Below are positions 1 through 9,212 of a stretch of 40,199 bases of DNA, in pieces. A model generated the notes under the pieces. That model was not told where the DNA came from, did not search any database, and saw nothing but the letters and a program-made list of their open reading frames with translations. Made by a program: the position numbers and the translations under genes. The stretch lies in the NCBI GenBank assembly GCA_018302605.1, contig JAGVZN010000024.1:1-40199 (forward strand), read 5' to 3'. This DNA is from Candidatus Woesearchaeota archaeon (GTDB lineage Archaea > Nanobdellota > Nanobdellia > Woesearchaeales > GW2011-AR9). Every line of letters starts with the position of its first letter. The first letter of the stretch is position 1.

Positions 1-235
1 TTATAGACCATTCGGCGACTAATTTTCTGAATTAGTGCTATTGAAGTTGCACCTCGCCCCATTCGAAATTGTTGAACAATCCACTTTCTTTTTTTTTCCC
101 GTTAATTTAGCCATAAGACATCACCGTAACGGTGAGACTATGGCTTCTTTAAAAAGAAAGTGTGAACCAATTTCGGAATTGAACACTAAATACGTACATA
201 AAAAGCTTTTTAAAAGAAAGAAGAATAGGTCTTCT

Positions 236-889
236 ATGGAACCGCAGCTGAGAAAAGCGATCAAGAAAGCATGGAAATACTTCTGGAATAATGATTCCAT
301 CGGCAGCTGGCTGTTGAACATTATCGTTGCTTTCCTGCTCATCCGTTATATTATCTATCCCGTCCTGGGAATTGTGCTGGGAACCAGTTTCCCCATCGTC
401 GCCGTGGTCAGTGAAAGCATGGAACACAGCACGTTCAATGGCGTGATCTGCGGCAAGACTATTCCGGAATACAAGGAATCATTCGATAATTACTGGCAGG
501 CCTGCGGCAATTGGTATGAACAGCAGGGTATCTCCAAAGAACAGTTTGGAACGTTTCCCTTCCGCGATGGATTCGATAAGGGAGATGTCGTCATTTTGTG
601 GAAAGCACATCAAGATAATCTGGATGTCGGCGATGTTCTTGTCTTTCAGGCAAAACGACCGCAGCCGATCATCCATCGGGTAGTTGCCGTGCGGGAAGAG
701 GAGGGAGAGATCTGGTATCAGACGAAAGGCGACCACAACAGCGACAGCATTGAATCAGTTTTGGGGGAGTTAAAGATCGATCCTGACCGGATCGAAGGGA
801 AAGGACTGATTCGTATTCCATATTTAGGTTGGCTGAAGATTCTGTTCGTGGAAGCACTAAAGCCGTTTGGGATTATTATTGAGAGATGA
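236..889 (+). CDS. Signal peptidase I, archaeal/Sec11-like (S26)
   Basis: TM segment WLLNIIVAFLLIRYIIYPVLG, then VVSESMEHS (Ser box), IIHRVVAV (His box) and TKGDHNSDS. Start could be 140 or 236. Confidence 0.85.
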   Translation: MEPQLRKAIKKAWKYFWNNDSIGSWLLNIIVAFLLIRYIIYPVLGIVLGTSFPIVAVVSESMEHSTFNGVICGKTIPEYKESFDNYWQACGNWYEQQGISKEQFGTFPFRDGFDKGDVVILWKAHQDNLDVGDVLVFQAKRPQPIIHRVVAVREEEGEIWYQTKGDHNSDSIESVLGELKIDPDRIEGKGLIRIPYLGWLKILFVEALKPFGIIIER

Positions 890-915
890 TTGAGAAAGAT
901 ATTTACTCCGGCTCA

Positions 916-1002
916 TCACTCTCTTCTCATCCCCCATTTTCTCCATAATAGTAAAAATTCTTCTTTTTCTTCCAATAGAGGCAGTTCGTCAATAGTGGTC
1001 AT
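916..1002 (-). pseudogene. 28-codon relic of the kinase-like tandem array (MTTIDELPLLEEKEEFLLLWRKWGMRRE*)
   Basis: Hand translation of the reverse strand. The start overlaps the upstream gene's stop as ATGA, and MTTIDELP matches MTTIDQLP of the three full-length neighbours. Confidence 0.5.
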
Positions 1003-1622
1003 TCGTTGCCTCTCCAGAAATTTCTTATTCTCGCCAGAAATCCAGGTGTTGATTTTAGTTTTTTAAATTTCTCCTCCTCCGCACGCATCCATCGTTTTAA
1101 ATTTTCATGCTTCCATCCGCCAAAATCATGAAGATAGACTTTGATGTCCTTTTCTGTGGGGACATATAATACATTATGATCAATGGAAGAATCTTTTATT
1201 TCAAATCCTGCCCGTGCAGCTTTTGCTGTTTCCTCGTGAAATTTGTCTCTGACAGAAAGACGCTCAGAATATTCCAGATCACGATACGAAACTCCTGTGA
1301 TCAATTCCATCAGAAAAGCCGGAACAAGGTGTTCATTCTCGAATAGACGAAGAGCAAAAACGCCCTCCGGCTTGGGGACGGAAACACCTGCCTGATAAAG
1401 CCTGTCTGCTATAGTTGCTTCCCGCAGGGCGTACTGGACGGTTCGGGGAGACCAAAGTTCAGCTTCTACTAAATTAGCTACATCATCCCAATGCCTCCTC
1501 CGATATACTTTCGCCGCTAGATTCTGTTCTGGAATACGGTAAACACTGCTTTCTGTACAAACTTTCAGCGGTTTCGGTTCAATTACGCCAGTAAACACCG
1601 GTAATTGATCGATAGTGGTCAT
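999..1622 (-). CDS. Small protein-kinase-like protein (array copy 1)
   Basis: AAKVY (Lys), REATIADRLYQAGVSVPKP, hinge AFLMELITG, D..HN.LY and HDFGGW (DFG-like). Start MTTIDQLPV at 1622. Confidence 0.65.
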   Translation of the reverse strand: MTTIDQLPVFTGVIEPKPLKVCTESSVYRIPEQNLAAKVYRRRHWDDVANLVEAELWSPRTVQYALREATIADRLYQAGVSVPKPEGVFALRLFENEHLVPAFLMELITGVSYRDLEYSERLSVRDKFHEETAKAARAGFEIKDSSIDHNVLYVPTEKDIKVYLHDFGGWKHENLKRWMRAEEEKFKKLKSTPGFLARIRNFWRGNE

Positions 1623-2134
1623 CGAGACACCCTGGTTTGTCTTCTGTCCCATTGTCCAAAATCAAACATGATCACTCTCTTTTCCTCTAGTCGATAGAGA
1701 CAGTTTTTTGAGGGCTTTTGATCATCCGGGACAAAACCAAGTTCCCAAACCTTGTCTAATTCCAAAGCATGAAGTTGGCGCGCTGTTGCTTGTTCTGAAG
1801 CTGATAATTGCTCATAGTTCTTACCTTTGACGTGTTCCATCACCAAAGCCGGAACGCAGTGATAGATTGGCAGGGTAAGAGCAAAAACACCTTCCGGTCT
1901 TGGAACAGAGATGCCTGCGCTATAGAGTTCAACAACAACTTGATATTCATCATTTAAAAGTAAGATGTGCTCTGGACGAAAAACATACGCCGAATCATAC
2001 CAAGCTTTCAGAAATTTCGCTGCTAATCCTCGTTCTTGATTAATTGCGTAGACTGTCCCAAATTGACCATTACCGATGAAGTGAGCGTTGGAATCTACAT
2101 CCGTAAATACTGGCAATTGATCAATAGTCGTCAT
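1619..2134 (-). CDS. Small protein-kinase-like protein (array copy 2)
   Basis: LAAKFL, ALVMEHVKG, KNCLY and MFDFGQW. ATGA overlap with copy 1. Confidence 0.62.
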   Translation of the reverse strand: MTTIDQLPVFTDVDSNAHFIGNGQFGTVYAINQERGLAAKFLKAWYDSAYVFRPEHILLLNDEYQVVVELYSAGISVPRPEGVFALTLPIYHCVPALVMEHVKGKNYEQLSASEQATARQLHALELDKVWELGFVPDDQKPSKNCLYRLEEKRVIMFDFGQWDRRQTRVSR

Positions 2135-2679
2135 TCTGCCGGCCCCCAGCAGGCGTTCAACCGTTCTTCTAATTGAGGATGTTCCCAACCGCCAAAGTCT
2201 ATGAGACAGACGTTTATCTCGTTTCCTTCCATCCGATACAGCCTATTGAATAACACGTCCTTTAGTTCAAAGCCTGCAAGTCGTGCTTTTTCTAATTCAG
2301 CTTTACGAAGCGCATCGGCTTCTTCGAATGGTGGCACCAACCCCTCTACAAATTCCATCACAAACGCGGGAAGATGCGGGGGAATAAGTGATCCTTTTTG
2401 GGGGTCGTGTAAAGCGAATATTCCTTTCGGCTGGGGGACAGAGATTCCCGCTTCCCGAAGCATCTCAGCAACCATTGCTTCCCGCTGGACGTAACGGATC
2501 GTTTGTGGTGAATAGAGTTCTTCACCGCCCAAAATTTCTTTATCCGTCCACAACCTTCTCCAAAACGTCTTGGCAACGATACCGCCCTGCTGATGGCGGA
2601 ACACGGTGCTTTCTCCCCCTTTATTATAAAGAGAGAACCCATTCCAGTCCAGTACCGGCAATTGGTCAATAGTCGTCAT
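2131..2679 (-). CDS. Small protein-kinase-like protein (array copy 3)
   Basis: IVAKTF, AFVMEFVEG, FNRLY and LIDFGGW. ATGA overlap with copy 2. Confidence 0.65.
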   Translation of the reverse strand: MTTIDQLPVLDWNGFSLYNKGGESTVFRHQQGGIVAKTFWRRLWTDKEILGGEELYSPQTIRYVQREAMVAEMLREAGISVPQPKGIFALHDPQKGSLIPPHLPAFVMEFVEGLVPPFEEADALRKAELEKARLAGFELKDVLFNRLYRMEGNEINVCLIDFGGWEHPQLEERLNACWGPAE

Positions 2680-2762
2680 GATCTCTTCAAAACAGTCCTC
2701 TTTTATAAATTTTACTACTTATAAGTAATCTAAAATGTGTAATTGGTTTCAGCACAACAACA

Positions 2763-2771
2763 CATATAAAC
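2763..2771 (+). promoter_or_regulatory. Candidate TATA box for tfs
   Basis: catataaac about 50 nt upstream of the ATG at 2818. Confidence 0.4.
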
Positions 2772-2817
2772 CCCCTCGCGCTTTCCTCAAAAATTACAGT
2801 TAAGGCGGTAAATATCC

Positions 2818-3132
2818 ATGTTTTGTCCAAAATGCGGCTCCATCCTGCGCCCGAAAGATAAAAGCGGTAAAAAAGTTCTCTATTGCAGCTGCGGCTTTAC
2901 CAAGAACCTTGCCGGAGAAGAAACAGCCCAGATCAAAGAGACGGTTACCGGTGCAAAGAAGATCGAGGTGATGGAAACTCTGGAAGTTCATCCCAAAGTC
3001 AAGATTCTCTGCGAAAAGTGTAGCAACAAGATAGCCTACTATTGGACACAGCAGACACGCGGTGCAGATGAACCAGAAACTCGTTTCTTTAAATGCACGA
3101 AATGCAACCATACCTGGCGGGAGTATTCCTAG
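2818..3132 (+). CDS. tfs: Transcription factor S (TFIIS/Rpb9-like zinc ribbon protein)
   Basis: MFCPKCGSIL..CSCG and C-terminal CEKC..QTRGADEPETRFFKCTKCNHTWREY. Confidence 0.95.
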   Translation: MFCPKCGSILRPKDKSGKKVLYCSCGFTKNLAGEETAQIKETVTGAKKIEVMETLEVHPKVKILCEKCSNKIAYYWTQQTRGADEPETRFFKCTKCNHTWREYS

Positions 3133-3133
3133 G

Positions 3134-3646
3134 ATGGATACACCGCAGCAATTACTCAACCTGCTGCAGAAAGAGATGCTCTTCCAAAATTGGCAGAAAC
3201 AGCATGGAAAAGGCTACCTTACCCATTTCTTCTGTCCTATTTCGGCACAAGGAGAATTAAAATCAGCCTGGGAGATCGGTTACTTTACTCCGTCATCGCA
3301 AAAGATGACCATTTTTGTCCAGCTTCCACAGAATGGCTTTGAAATAAAACCGGAAGATGATGTTTTCAAAAAACCTGATGCCACCATTGAGGCATTAGAA
3401 ATGAATAACGTAGCAGTATCGTACGAAGCGGTATTGAAACTATTTCTAGAAAAAGCACCCACTGAATTTCCCAAAGAAATCCTAGGTGATGGATTTATTA
3501 TTATTCAGACCTTGCAGAAAAAAACAGTGTGGAATTTTACATTTGTGACAAAAGCATTAAAATTTGTCAATTTGAAGATCAATGCTAAAGATGGAAAAAT
3601 TGCGGATAAACAAATTGTTGAACTTGTTGATAAAAGCGGAAAGTAA
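3134..3646 (+). CDS. Hypothetical protein
   Basis: ORF with internal ATG (MDTPQQLLNLL) directly after the tfs stop; likely co-transcribed. Confidence 0.6.
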   Translation: MDTPQQLLNLLQKEMLFQNWQKQHGKGYLTHFFCPISAQGELKSAWEIGYFTPSSQKMTIFVQLPQNGFEIKPEDDVFKKPDATIEALEMNNVAVSYEAVLKLFLEKAPTEFPKEILGDGFIIIQTLQKKTVWNFTFVTKALKFVNLKINAKDGKIADKQIVELVDKSGK

Positions 3647-3656
3647 AGAGAATTTC

Positions 3657-4028
3657 CTACCGAAGATAACCAAGATAGAATTCACTACTTGGACAATAGA
3701 TTAAATCGAAACGAGTCCCTTTGTATTCAAATTCAACCCAATCTCGGACCCATGTCGCAGCAACATGATTTCGAGTGTGATCGGTAACTCCTAATTCAAG
3801 AAAGAGATTCTTAACCACATCACCTACATTCCCTCTTCCTCTTTTATTCCATGCCCCGATATCAATATCATCATAATCTGTTCTGTTTAATGCACTGCCT
3901 GCAAGACGTACGTTCACACCAGCAGTATCTAAAAACCGCAGAACATCACGAACATTAACTTCATCGTCTATTCCAATATGAGGAAATTGATGTTTGACAG
4001 AATGATGAGAATCATATTTTTGCGGCAT
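3657..4028 (-). CDS. Nucleotidyltransferase-fold-like protein
   Basis: VRLAGSALNRTDYDDIDIGAW resembles an NTase G-S..D-D motif region, followed by EFEYKGTRFDLIYC. Confidence 0.5.
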   Translation of the reverse strand: MPQKYDSHHSVKHQFPHIGIDDEVNVRDVLRFLDTAGVNVRLAGSALNRTDYDDIDIGAWNKRGRGNVGDVVKNLFLELGVTDHTRNHVAATWVRDWVEFEYKGTRFDLIYCPSSEFYLGYLR

Positions 4029-4137
4029 TTCAGAAGGAATTCCTTCTCTAATTATAAAGATTATTAAACTAAAGTAGTATCACTAACTATCATTCCTATG
4101 TCTCATTTCATCTCCTATAGTTTCAATGGCAACAGTC

Positions 4138-4146
4138 TTTATATAG
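4138..4146 (+). promoter_or_regulatory. Candidate TATA box upstream of the 39-aa ORF
   Basis: tttatatag, about 58 nt upstream of the ATG at 4204. Confidence 0.35.
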
Positions 4147-4203
4147 CTCATCTATTTCTCAAATTCTCGATAGATGTTACAAAAAAGAGGTGATGGATGT
4201 CCC

Positions 4204-4323
4204 ATGTCCAGCAACAATACTAAAGATAAGCCGAAGATTTCCTATAAAGCAAAGATGAGTTCGCAAGATCTGAATTCTTTTTTTACGAAAGAGGAGAGAG
4301 AGAAAAAAGAAGAAGAGGAATGA
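4204..4323 (+). CDS. Charged microprotein, 39 aa (MSSNNTKDKPKISYKAKMSSQDLNSFFTKEEREKKEEEE)
   Basis: ATG preceded by aaaaaagaggtgat (SD-like, the same string as upstream of the 23067 ORF) and a TATA-like box. Confidence 0.45.
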   Translation: MSSNNTKDKPKISYKAKMSSQDLNSFFTKEEREKKEEEE

Positions 4324-4334
4324 ACCGCCACCAA

Positions 4335-5024
4335 TCATTCTTTCGGCGAGAAATACTCTTCCAGAAACGGCGTTAATTTCTTAATGATGTAATCTTTTTT
4401 CTGCGCAATCTGCTCCTCAGCTGTTTCCATTTCGTCAAAGGAAGGGACAAGACAGATTCTTCGTTCTGGATATAAATCAGGTATAGCGCGATAGCCGTTA
4501 CGCACCCGTCTATGAAAATCCAGATCCTCTTGTTCAAACCGATCTGCTTCGCCACTTTTTCCACTGGCAAACAATGCCCGCTTTACCGCCTCTTCAACAC
4601 AATCAACATCAAGAATAAAACTGATATCCGGATGATGACCAGAAACCGCATCGTGATTATACCGCTTGATCAAATCAACATCAACGCCGTGGCCAAACCC
4701 CTGAAAAGCGACAGTGGAAAAATAAGAACGGTCGGTGACGATGGTAACCCCGTCTCTGAGTTGAGGAATGACAAACTTTCCATGATATTCGGTCCTCGCC
4801 GCTTCAAACAGCAGCACTTCCGTCAATGGTTCCATGCCTGTGCTTGCCGGAGCAAGCAACAATCTCCGAATGTCCTCGGCGAGATCAACCCCGCCGGGCT
4901 CGCGCCCATAACAATGCCGTATTCCCCAGAGGACAAGTTCGGCAGTAACCAGCGGAACCTGTGTTGATTTTCCCGAACCAACCATCCCTTCCAAAACAAT
5001 AAATGCGCCTCTTGGTTTTGCCAT
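4335..5024 (-). CDS. tmk: Thymidylate kinase
   Basis: FIVLEGMVGSGKSTQ P-loop, REPGG, and TDRSYFSTVAFQG. Confidence 0.93.
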   Translation of the reverse strand: MAKPRGAFIVLEGMVGSGKSTQVPLVTAELVLWGIRHCYGREPGGVDLAEDIRRLLLAPASTGMEPLTEVLLFEAARTEYHGKFVIPQLRDGVTIVTDRSYFSTVAFQGFGHGVDVDLIKRYNHDAVSGHHPDISFILDVDCVEEAVKRALFASGKSGEADRFEQEDLDFHRRVRNGYRAIPDLYPERRICLVPSFDEMETAEEQIAQKKDYIIKKLTPFLEEYFSPKE

Positions 5025-5093
5025 AAATCACCTCTCTCTCTCTCTTCCCACTCTTCTCCATTCTCTGGCGATTATTTCATTTTTTTCTGCTAT

Positions 5094-6770
5094 TCAGGCA
5101 TGCCAGCCCGTATCACCAAGATAAGGTCTTAAAACTCCTTTCAATGGCGCATCACGAACAACATCTTCAATTTTCTTACCCTTTGGATATTCTTGCAGCC
5201 CTAACAGCCACGGATGTACTTTACAAACAGCTTCCGCTAAATTATAGGCATCTTCTCTATAGGAAAAATGCCCTTGCGGTGTTGTTCTTGTCGCGACAAA
5301 ATATTGCAATTGATCTAATCCTCCGCTCATCACCAGAGGATGAAAAGCGGCCATCGGAACAACATATTGCGCTTCATGAGGAAATTCTCCCCGAAGTGCC
5401 CTCTCCATCTCGCCTGCTTTTTCCATGACTTCGTTATACAACACAACTGCATCTGAACCAATGTCGCGCACAACTTCCGGAAGATAGAATCCATTATCCA
5501 ATGTATAAAGACCTTCATTTCGATCCCACTTCTGATGCCTTCGTAAATCACGAGCGGCGCCAATATCAGTCCGAACCTGCGCGGTGATTCGTACACAATC
5601 AAACGCCTCTTCAATATCAACCCACTCGTCATACTGGCCTCTCTTCTCTGTCACTCTTTGCAGGACAGCTACTTTCTCTTCGAAGCCCATTCCCTGAGCG
5701 TGTTGTAAGAATTGGGTAAAATCATGAGAACGATTAGATCTCATCAAAAGCATCGCCACTGCTTTATCAAATGCCTGAGAGTCATACGACAACACATCAA
5801 CTCCTTTCGTCATTTGTGATGGTTTCAGATCAACACGCAATGCCTCATTAAACCCAGTATATTGATCTTTATAATACACATTCTCATCAGTATATTTTAA
5901 CAGAGAAGGAGCAATCATACCGCCTGCTTTTTCAATCAGTCCCGCACTCTCTCGAATCTCGGAGAGGGGATGTCCTTTCCATGCTCCAATGTCAAATTCA
6001 GTTGAACGGGCATCTAAAATCCAGGCAATATTTGTGCGCACGGCCTGGGGCAATAAGAAACGAGCAACATCAAATGCTTTTGCACGTAATTCCCGGCGAT
6101 ATTTTATTCTCTGCTGCTTCTCTTTCATCCCCGCCGTCACCTCATCTTGTTTGGGTAACCATTCCTCAAAGGGTAATAATTCTCCATAATGGCCTGCCGC
6201 TTGCTCCGTAAAAAGCTCATATACTTCTGCTGCTCTGCGGAGAGTGCCGACAAAAGCATCCCGATGAGAACTCGCCATCACGTTTTCATCAAGATACAAA
6301 TTTGCAACATCAAATTTCACAAAGCGTGTTGATTGTTCAATAAAAAAAGCTAATTGATCATATGCCAATTGCCGAGCGAAGAGGTGGCTCACATTTGTCC
6401 CCACAAACGGGATCCAGACTACATTGGCGATACTCTTGTGGCTGTATTTTCCATACCAAGTACGAAAAAAATCCTGCGCTTTCGCAACACCACTCTTCAA
6501 CGCTTCTGCCGGACTCACAAATTCTCCGGAAGCTAACCGCTCTAAATTCTCTTGTCCAGCGGCTTCATCGCTTTCATGACTGGAGATTTTTCCACGGATC
6601 GCATCTAATAAATGCCCACGTAAATCTTTCGGATTGCGACTAAAAAAAGAACCAAATGCGCCAACAACTTCCGGAGGAAGCTCGGCCTTGCAGGCATAAA
6701 TCCGATCTGTAGCACTCGTCACAAAAACTTCTAATGCTCTCCTTTCAAGATCACTAAACTCTCCCATCAC
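5094..6770 (-). CDS. ThyX-like (FAD-dependent thymidylate synthase-related) protein, apparent tandem domain
   Basis: N-half YSHKSIANVVWIPFVGTNVSHLFARQLAYDQLAFFIEQSTRFVKF; C-half DLRRHQKWDRNEG and LDQLQYFVATRTTPQGHFSYREDAYNLAEAV. Next to tmk and dCMP deaminase. Confidence 0.7.
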   Translation of the reverse strand: MMGEFSDLERRALEVFVTSATDRIYACKAELPPEVVGAFGSFFSRNPKDLRGHLLDAIRGKISSHESDEAAGQENLERLASGEFVSPAEALKSGVAKAQDFFRTWYGKYSHKSIANVVWIPFVGTNVSHLFARQLAYDQLAFFIEQSTRFVKFDVANLYLDENVMASSHRDAFVGTLRRAAEVYELFTEQAAGHYGELLPFEEWLPKQDEVTAGMKEKQQRIKYRRELRAKAFDVARFLLPQAVRTNIAWILDARSTEFDIGAWKGHPLSEIRESAGLIEKAGGMIAPSLLKYTDENVYYKDQYTGFNEALRVDLKPSQMTKGVDVLSYDSQAFDKAVAMLLMRSNRSHDFTQFLQHAQGMGFEEKVAVLQRVTEKRGQYDEWVDIEEAFDCVRITAQVRTDIGAARDLRRHQKWDRNEGLYTLDNGFYLPEVVRDIGSDAVVLYNEVMEKAGEMERALRGEFPHEAQYVVPMAAFHPLVMSGGLDQLQYFVATRTTPQGHFSYREDAYNLAEAVCKVHPWLLGLQEYPKGKKIEDVVRDAPLKGVLRPYLGDTGWHA

Positions 6771-6884
6771 AACCCCCCATTTATTATTACAGAGAGGATC
6801 ACTCTTTTAAATAGATTCTTGACTTCCAACGTAGGATATTCAATTACCATAATCATTTTAAACCAATCCACTCCAAAGTACTCC

Positions 6885-7892
6885 ATGATCATCGGAGTTA
6901 CGGGTTTAAATGGCGCGGGCAAAGATGCCGTCGCCGCGCTGCTGAAAGCGATGAACTTCTATCACGTTTCTTTCTCGGATCTCCTCCGAAAAGAATTAGA
7001 ACAACGAAAACAAAAAATTACGCGCGATGCCCTGATCAAGATCGGCAACGAACTCCGCGAGAAAGATGGGGCAGATGTTCTGGCCAGAAAAGCGTTGGAA
7101 ACTGTGAAAGATGGAGAGAATTATGTTTTTACTTCGATCCGTAATCCGCAAGAGGTACGCCTGCTCCAACATCGAAAAGATTTTCTCTTGATCAATGTCG
7201 TCGCGCCGGAAAAAATGCGTTTACAGCGGCTCACCGAAAGAAATCGTGAAAATGATCCAACAACGCTGGCAGAATTACGCAAAAAAGAGAACGAAGAAAA
7301 GAGCGGTAATCCGCATGCCCAGCAACTGCATACCGTCGCCAAAATGGCCAAAATAACACTTGTTAATGATCGCACGATTGAGAAATTGCAAGAGAAAATT
7401 GAGAGATTAGTGAGTGATTATCTCTACAAACTGCATGAAACCCGCCCCGATTGGGATCACTATTTCATGAACATTGCCGAGCAAGTTAAATTACGAGCAA
7501 CCTGCCTTTCGGCACGCAAAGGCGCGCTGATTGTCCGGGATAAAATGATCATCTCTACCGGCTACAATGGCACGCCAAAAGGAATCGGCCATTGCGTTGA
7601 TGGCGGCTGCCGGCGCTGCACGGCTCGTCATTTGGGGAAATTTAAATCCGGATCCTATCCCGAACCATGTACTTGCTGTCATTCTGAAGAGAATGCGATT
7701 GCCCAGGCAGCGTATAATGGTGTCTCCACCCGAGATTCGATCATTTATACAACGTTTACTCCTTGTGTCAATTGCGCCAAGATGATTATTAACGCTGGAA
7801 TTAAAGAAGTAGTCTGTAAAGTGGTGTATCCTGATGACGAAGGGACAAAGCTGTTGGAGAAAGCGGGAGTGAAGTTGCGGGTTTTGGGGTGA
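6885..7892 (+). CDS. P-loop (d)NMP kinase-like domain fused to dCMP deaminase
   Basis: MIIGVTGLNGAGKDAVA at the N-terminus; GYNGTPKG, CHSEENAIAQAA and TFTPCVNCAKMIINAGI in the C-terminal deaminase. Confidence 0.85.
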   Translation: MIIGVTGLNGAGKDAVAALLKAMNFYHVSFSDLLRKELEQRKQKITRDALIKIGNELREKDGADVLARKALETVKDGENYVFTSIRNPQEVRLLQHRKDFLLINVVAPEKMRLQRLTERNRENDPTTLAELRKKENEEKSGNPHAQQLHTVAKMAKITLVNDRTIEKLQEKIERLVSDYLYKLHETRPDWDHYFMNIAEQVKLRATCLSARKGALIVRDKMIISTGYNGTPKGIGHCVDGGCRRCTARHLGKFKSGSYPEPCTCCHSEENAIAQAAYNGVSTRDSIIYTTFTPCVNCAKMIINAGIKEVVCKVVYPDDEGTKLLEKAGVKLRVLG

Positions 7893-8132
7893 TTGAATTA
7901 GACGATTTATCTCTTTAGTCGAAATCTCTGAAGAGTGCAGTTCTTCAAAAGAAGCAAGTATTTTCTGTCTCCGTTTGAACGTGTTAGCATTTTTGGCATG
8001 AGCACACCAGCCTTCCATGAGATTATTCCGAACCACTTTTAATGGATATTCAAAAAGGTCCCACGAAATCCCCCCGACAACTTGAGTACAAAGAGAAGAT
8101 TATCTTCGGATTGACTTTCAAACAATTAGTCT

Positions 8133-8280
8133 ACGTCATAAAAGTGCGGGAAAGCGTCTCACCTCGCTCTTAAGAGCGAGGCTTGAACAGAGACGCTTTC
8201 TAATCCCCGCACTTTGTGACATAAATAGGCTATTCATCCTCATCTTAAAAGAAGAGGCTTTCTGGTCTATTTAATGTAAT
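8133..8280. repeat. Structured repeat, copy 1
   Basis: First 99 nt identical to 12511-12609. Nested complements AAAGTGCGGG/CCCGCACTTT, AAAGCGTCTC/GAGACGCTTT and CCTCGCTCTTAAGAGCGAGG. Confidence 0.9.
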
Positions 8281-8314
8281 AATCTTTAAAAAGTCTGCCC
8301 ACATTTCTTTCTCG

Positions 8315-9052
8315 ATGAGAAGAGGAATAGTAACACTCTATGTCAGCCTTGGCCTGATCTTATCCGGCTGTCCCGACAAAGGAAATGACGAAAATAAAAG
8401 AGCCGAAATGTATGCTCACCTCGTCTGCGGAAATACCGCTTCCGACTTGGCCGTCGGCTTGCCGCCGGAACGCAATCTCTCAGAGGAAAGAGAAGATTCA
8501 AATATCTGTCTTGAGCCTTTGCCTCTTTCGGTACAGAAATATCTCGCTCACGTCAAAACGAATGGATTTGCCTATGCCCGCTGCAGTGAGCCGGAGTCCC
8601 ATTTTGACGCGTATCCTGGCGGGTATCTGGAAGCGACAAAACGAGGAGTGTGTGATGAATTTGCCCTCAATGCTGCACGCCATCTGCTCTTTGCCGATGA
8701 TCTTAGACATCTCGTCCTCGTCGGCTATGACGGCCTGCTCACAAAACCGCTAAAGAAATGTGATGGTAGTTTGACGATGATGGCCGGGCATGCAATCTTA
8801 GCATATCAAGTAGAGAATGGAACGTGGGGAAGCATTTGCAACGGACAAGCTGAAGAAGTGGACATGATGTCATTGAATGAATTGATCATGTCTTCCGCAG
8901 AAAAGCATGACTTTAGGGCATTGACCACAGTGGAAGCGATTCCGCGCACAGTTCTGGTGGAGAAAAGATCCTTTTTATTGGAACCAAGCGGTGGCAGCAT
9001 CTCTCAGGAATTAAAAGCTCTTTGGGGGCAGTATCCGTTTGCGGTGTATTGA
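8315..9052 (+). CDS. Lipoprotein, possible transglutaminase-like cysteine protease fold
   Basis: LGLILSGC lipobox; GVCDEFALNAARHLL .. MAGHAILAYQVENGTWGSICNG resembles a Cys-His-Asp/Asn arrangement. Confidence 0.55.
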   Translation: MRRGIVTLYVSLGLILSGCPDKGNDENKRAEMYAHLVCGNTASDLAVGLPPERNLSEEREDSNICLEPLPLSVQKYLAHVKTNGFAYARCSEPESHFDAYPGGYLEATKRGVCDEFALNAARHLLFADDLRHLVLVGYDGLLTKPLKKCDGSLTMMAGHAILAYQVENGTWGSICNGQAEEVDMMSLNELIMSSAEKHDFRALTTVEAIPRTVLVEKRSFLLEPSGGSISQELKALWGQYPFAVY

Positions 9053-9212
9053 TCTCTGTAGAAAAAGTCGTCCGCTTGGCCTAAAGATTGACCGTGAGAA
9101 GCGATTTCCAGGAACATGTGCGAAAACCAGCGACGAGAATAGCTCGTACGCAACCCTCAACACAACCGGTTTTCGCCACGGTCAATGGCTAGGAGGACTT
9201 TTTCTACAGAGC
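9053..9212 (+). mobile_element. MITE-like hairpin element, family A copy 1
   Basis: Ends CTCTGTAGAAAAAGTC..GACTTTTTCTACAGAG. Flanked by direct repeat CGGTGTATTGA (9042-9052 and 9213-9223). Confidence 0.85.

Noticed and set aside
2358-2672. Alternative ORFs (2358-2669 -, 2388-2672 +) over kinase copy 3
   Set aside because: Off-frame shadows of the coding frame with the DFG-like motif.
7491-8036. 181-aa minus ORF over the dCMP deaminase
   Set aside because: Most of it is antisense to conserved deaminase motifs; only the part outside the gene is kept as a weak remnant candidate.
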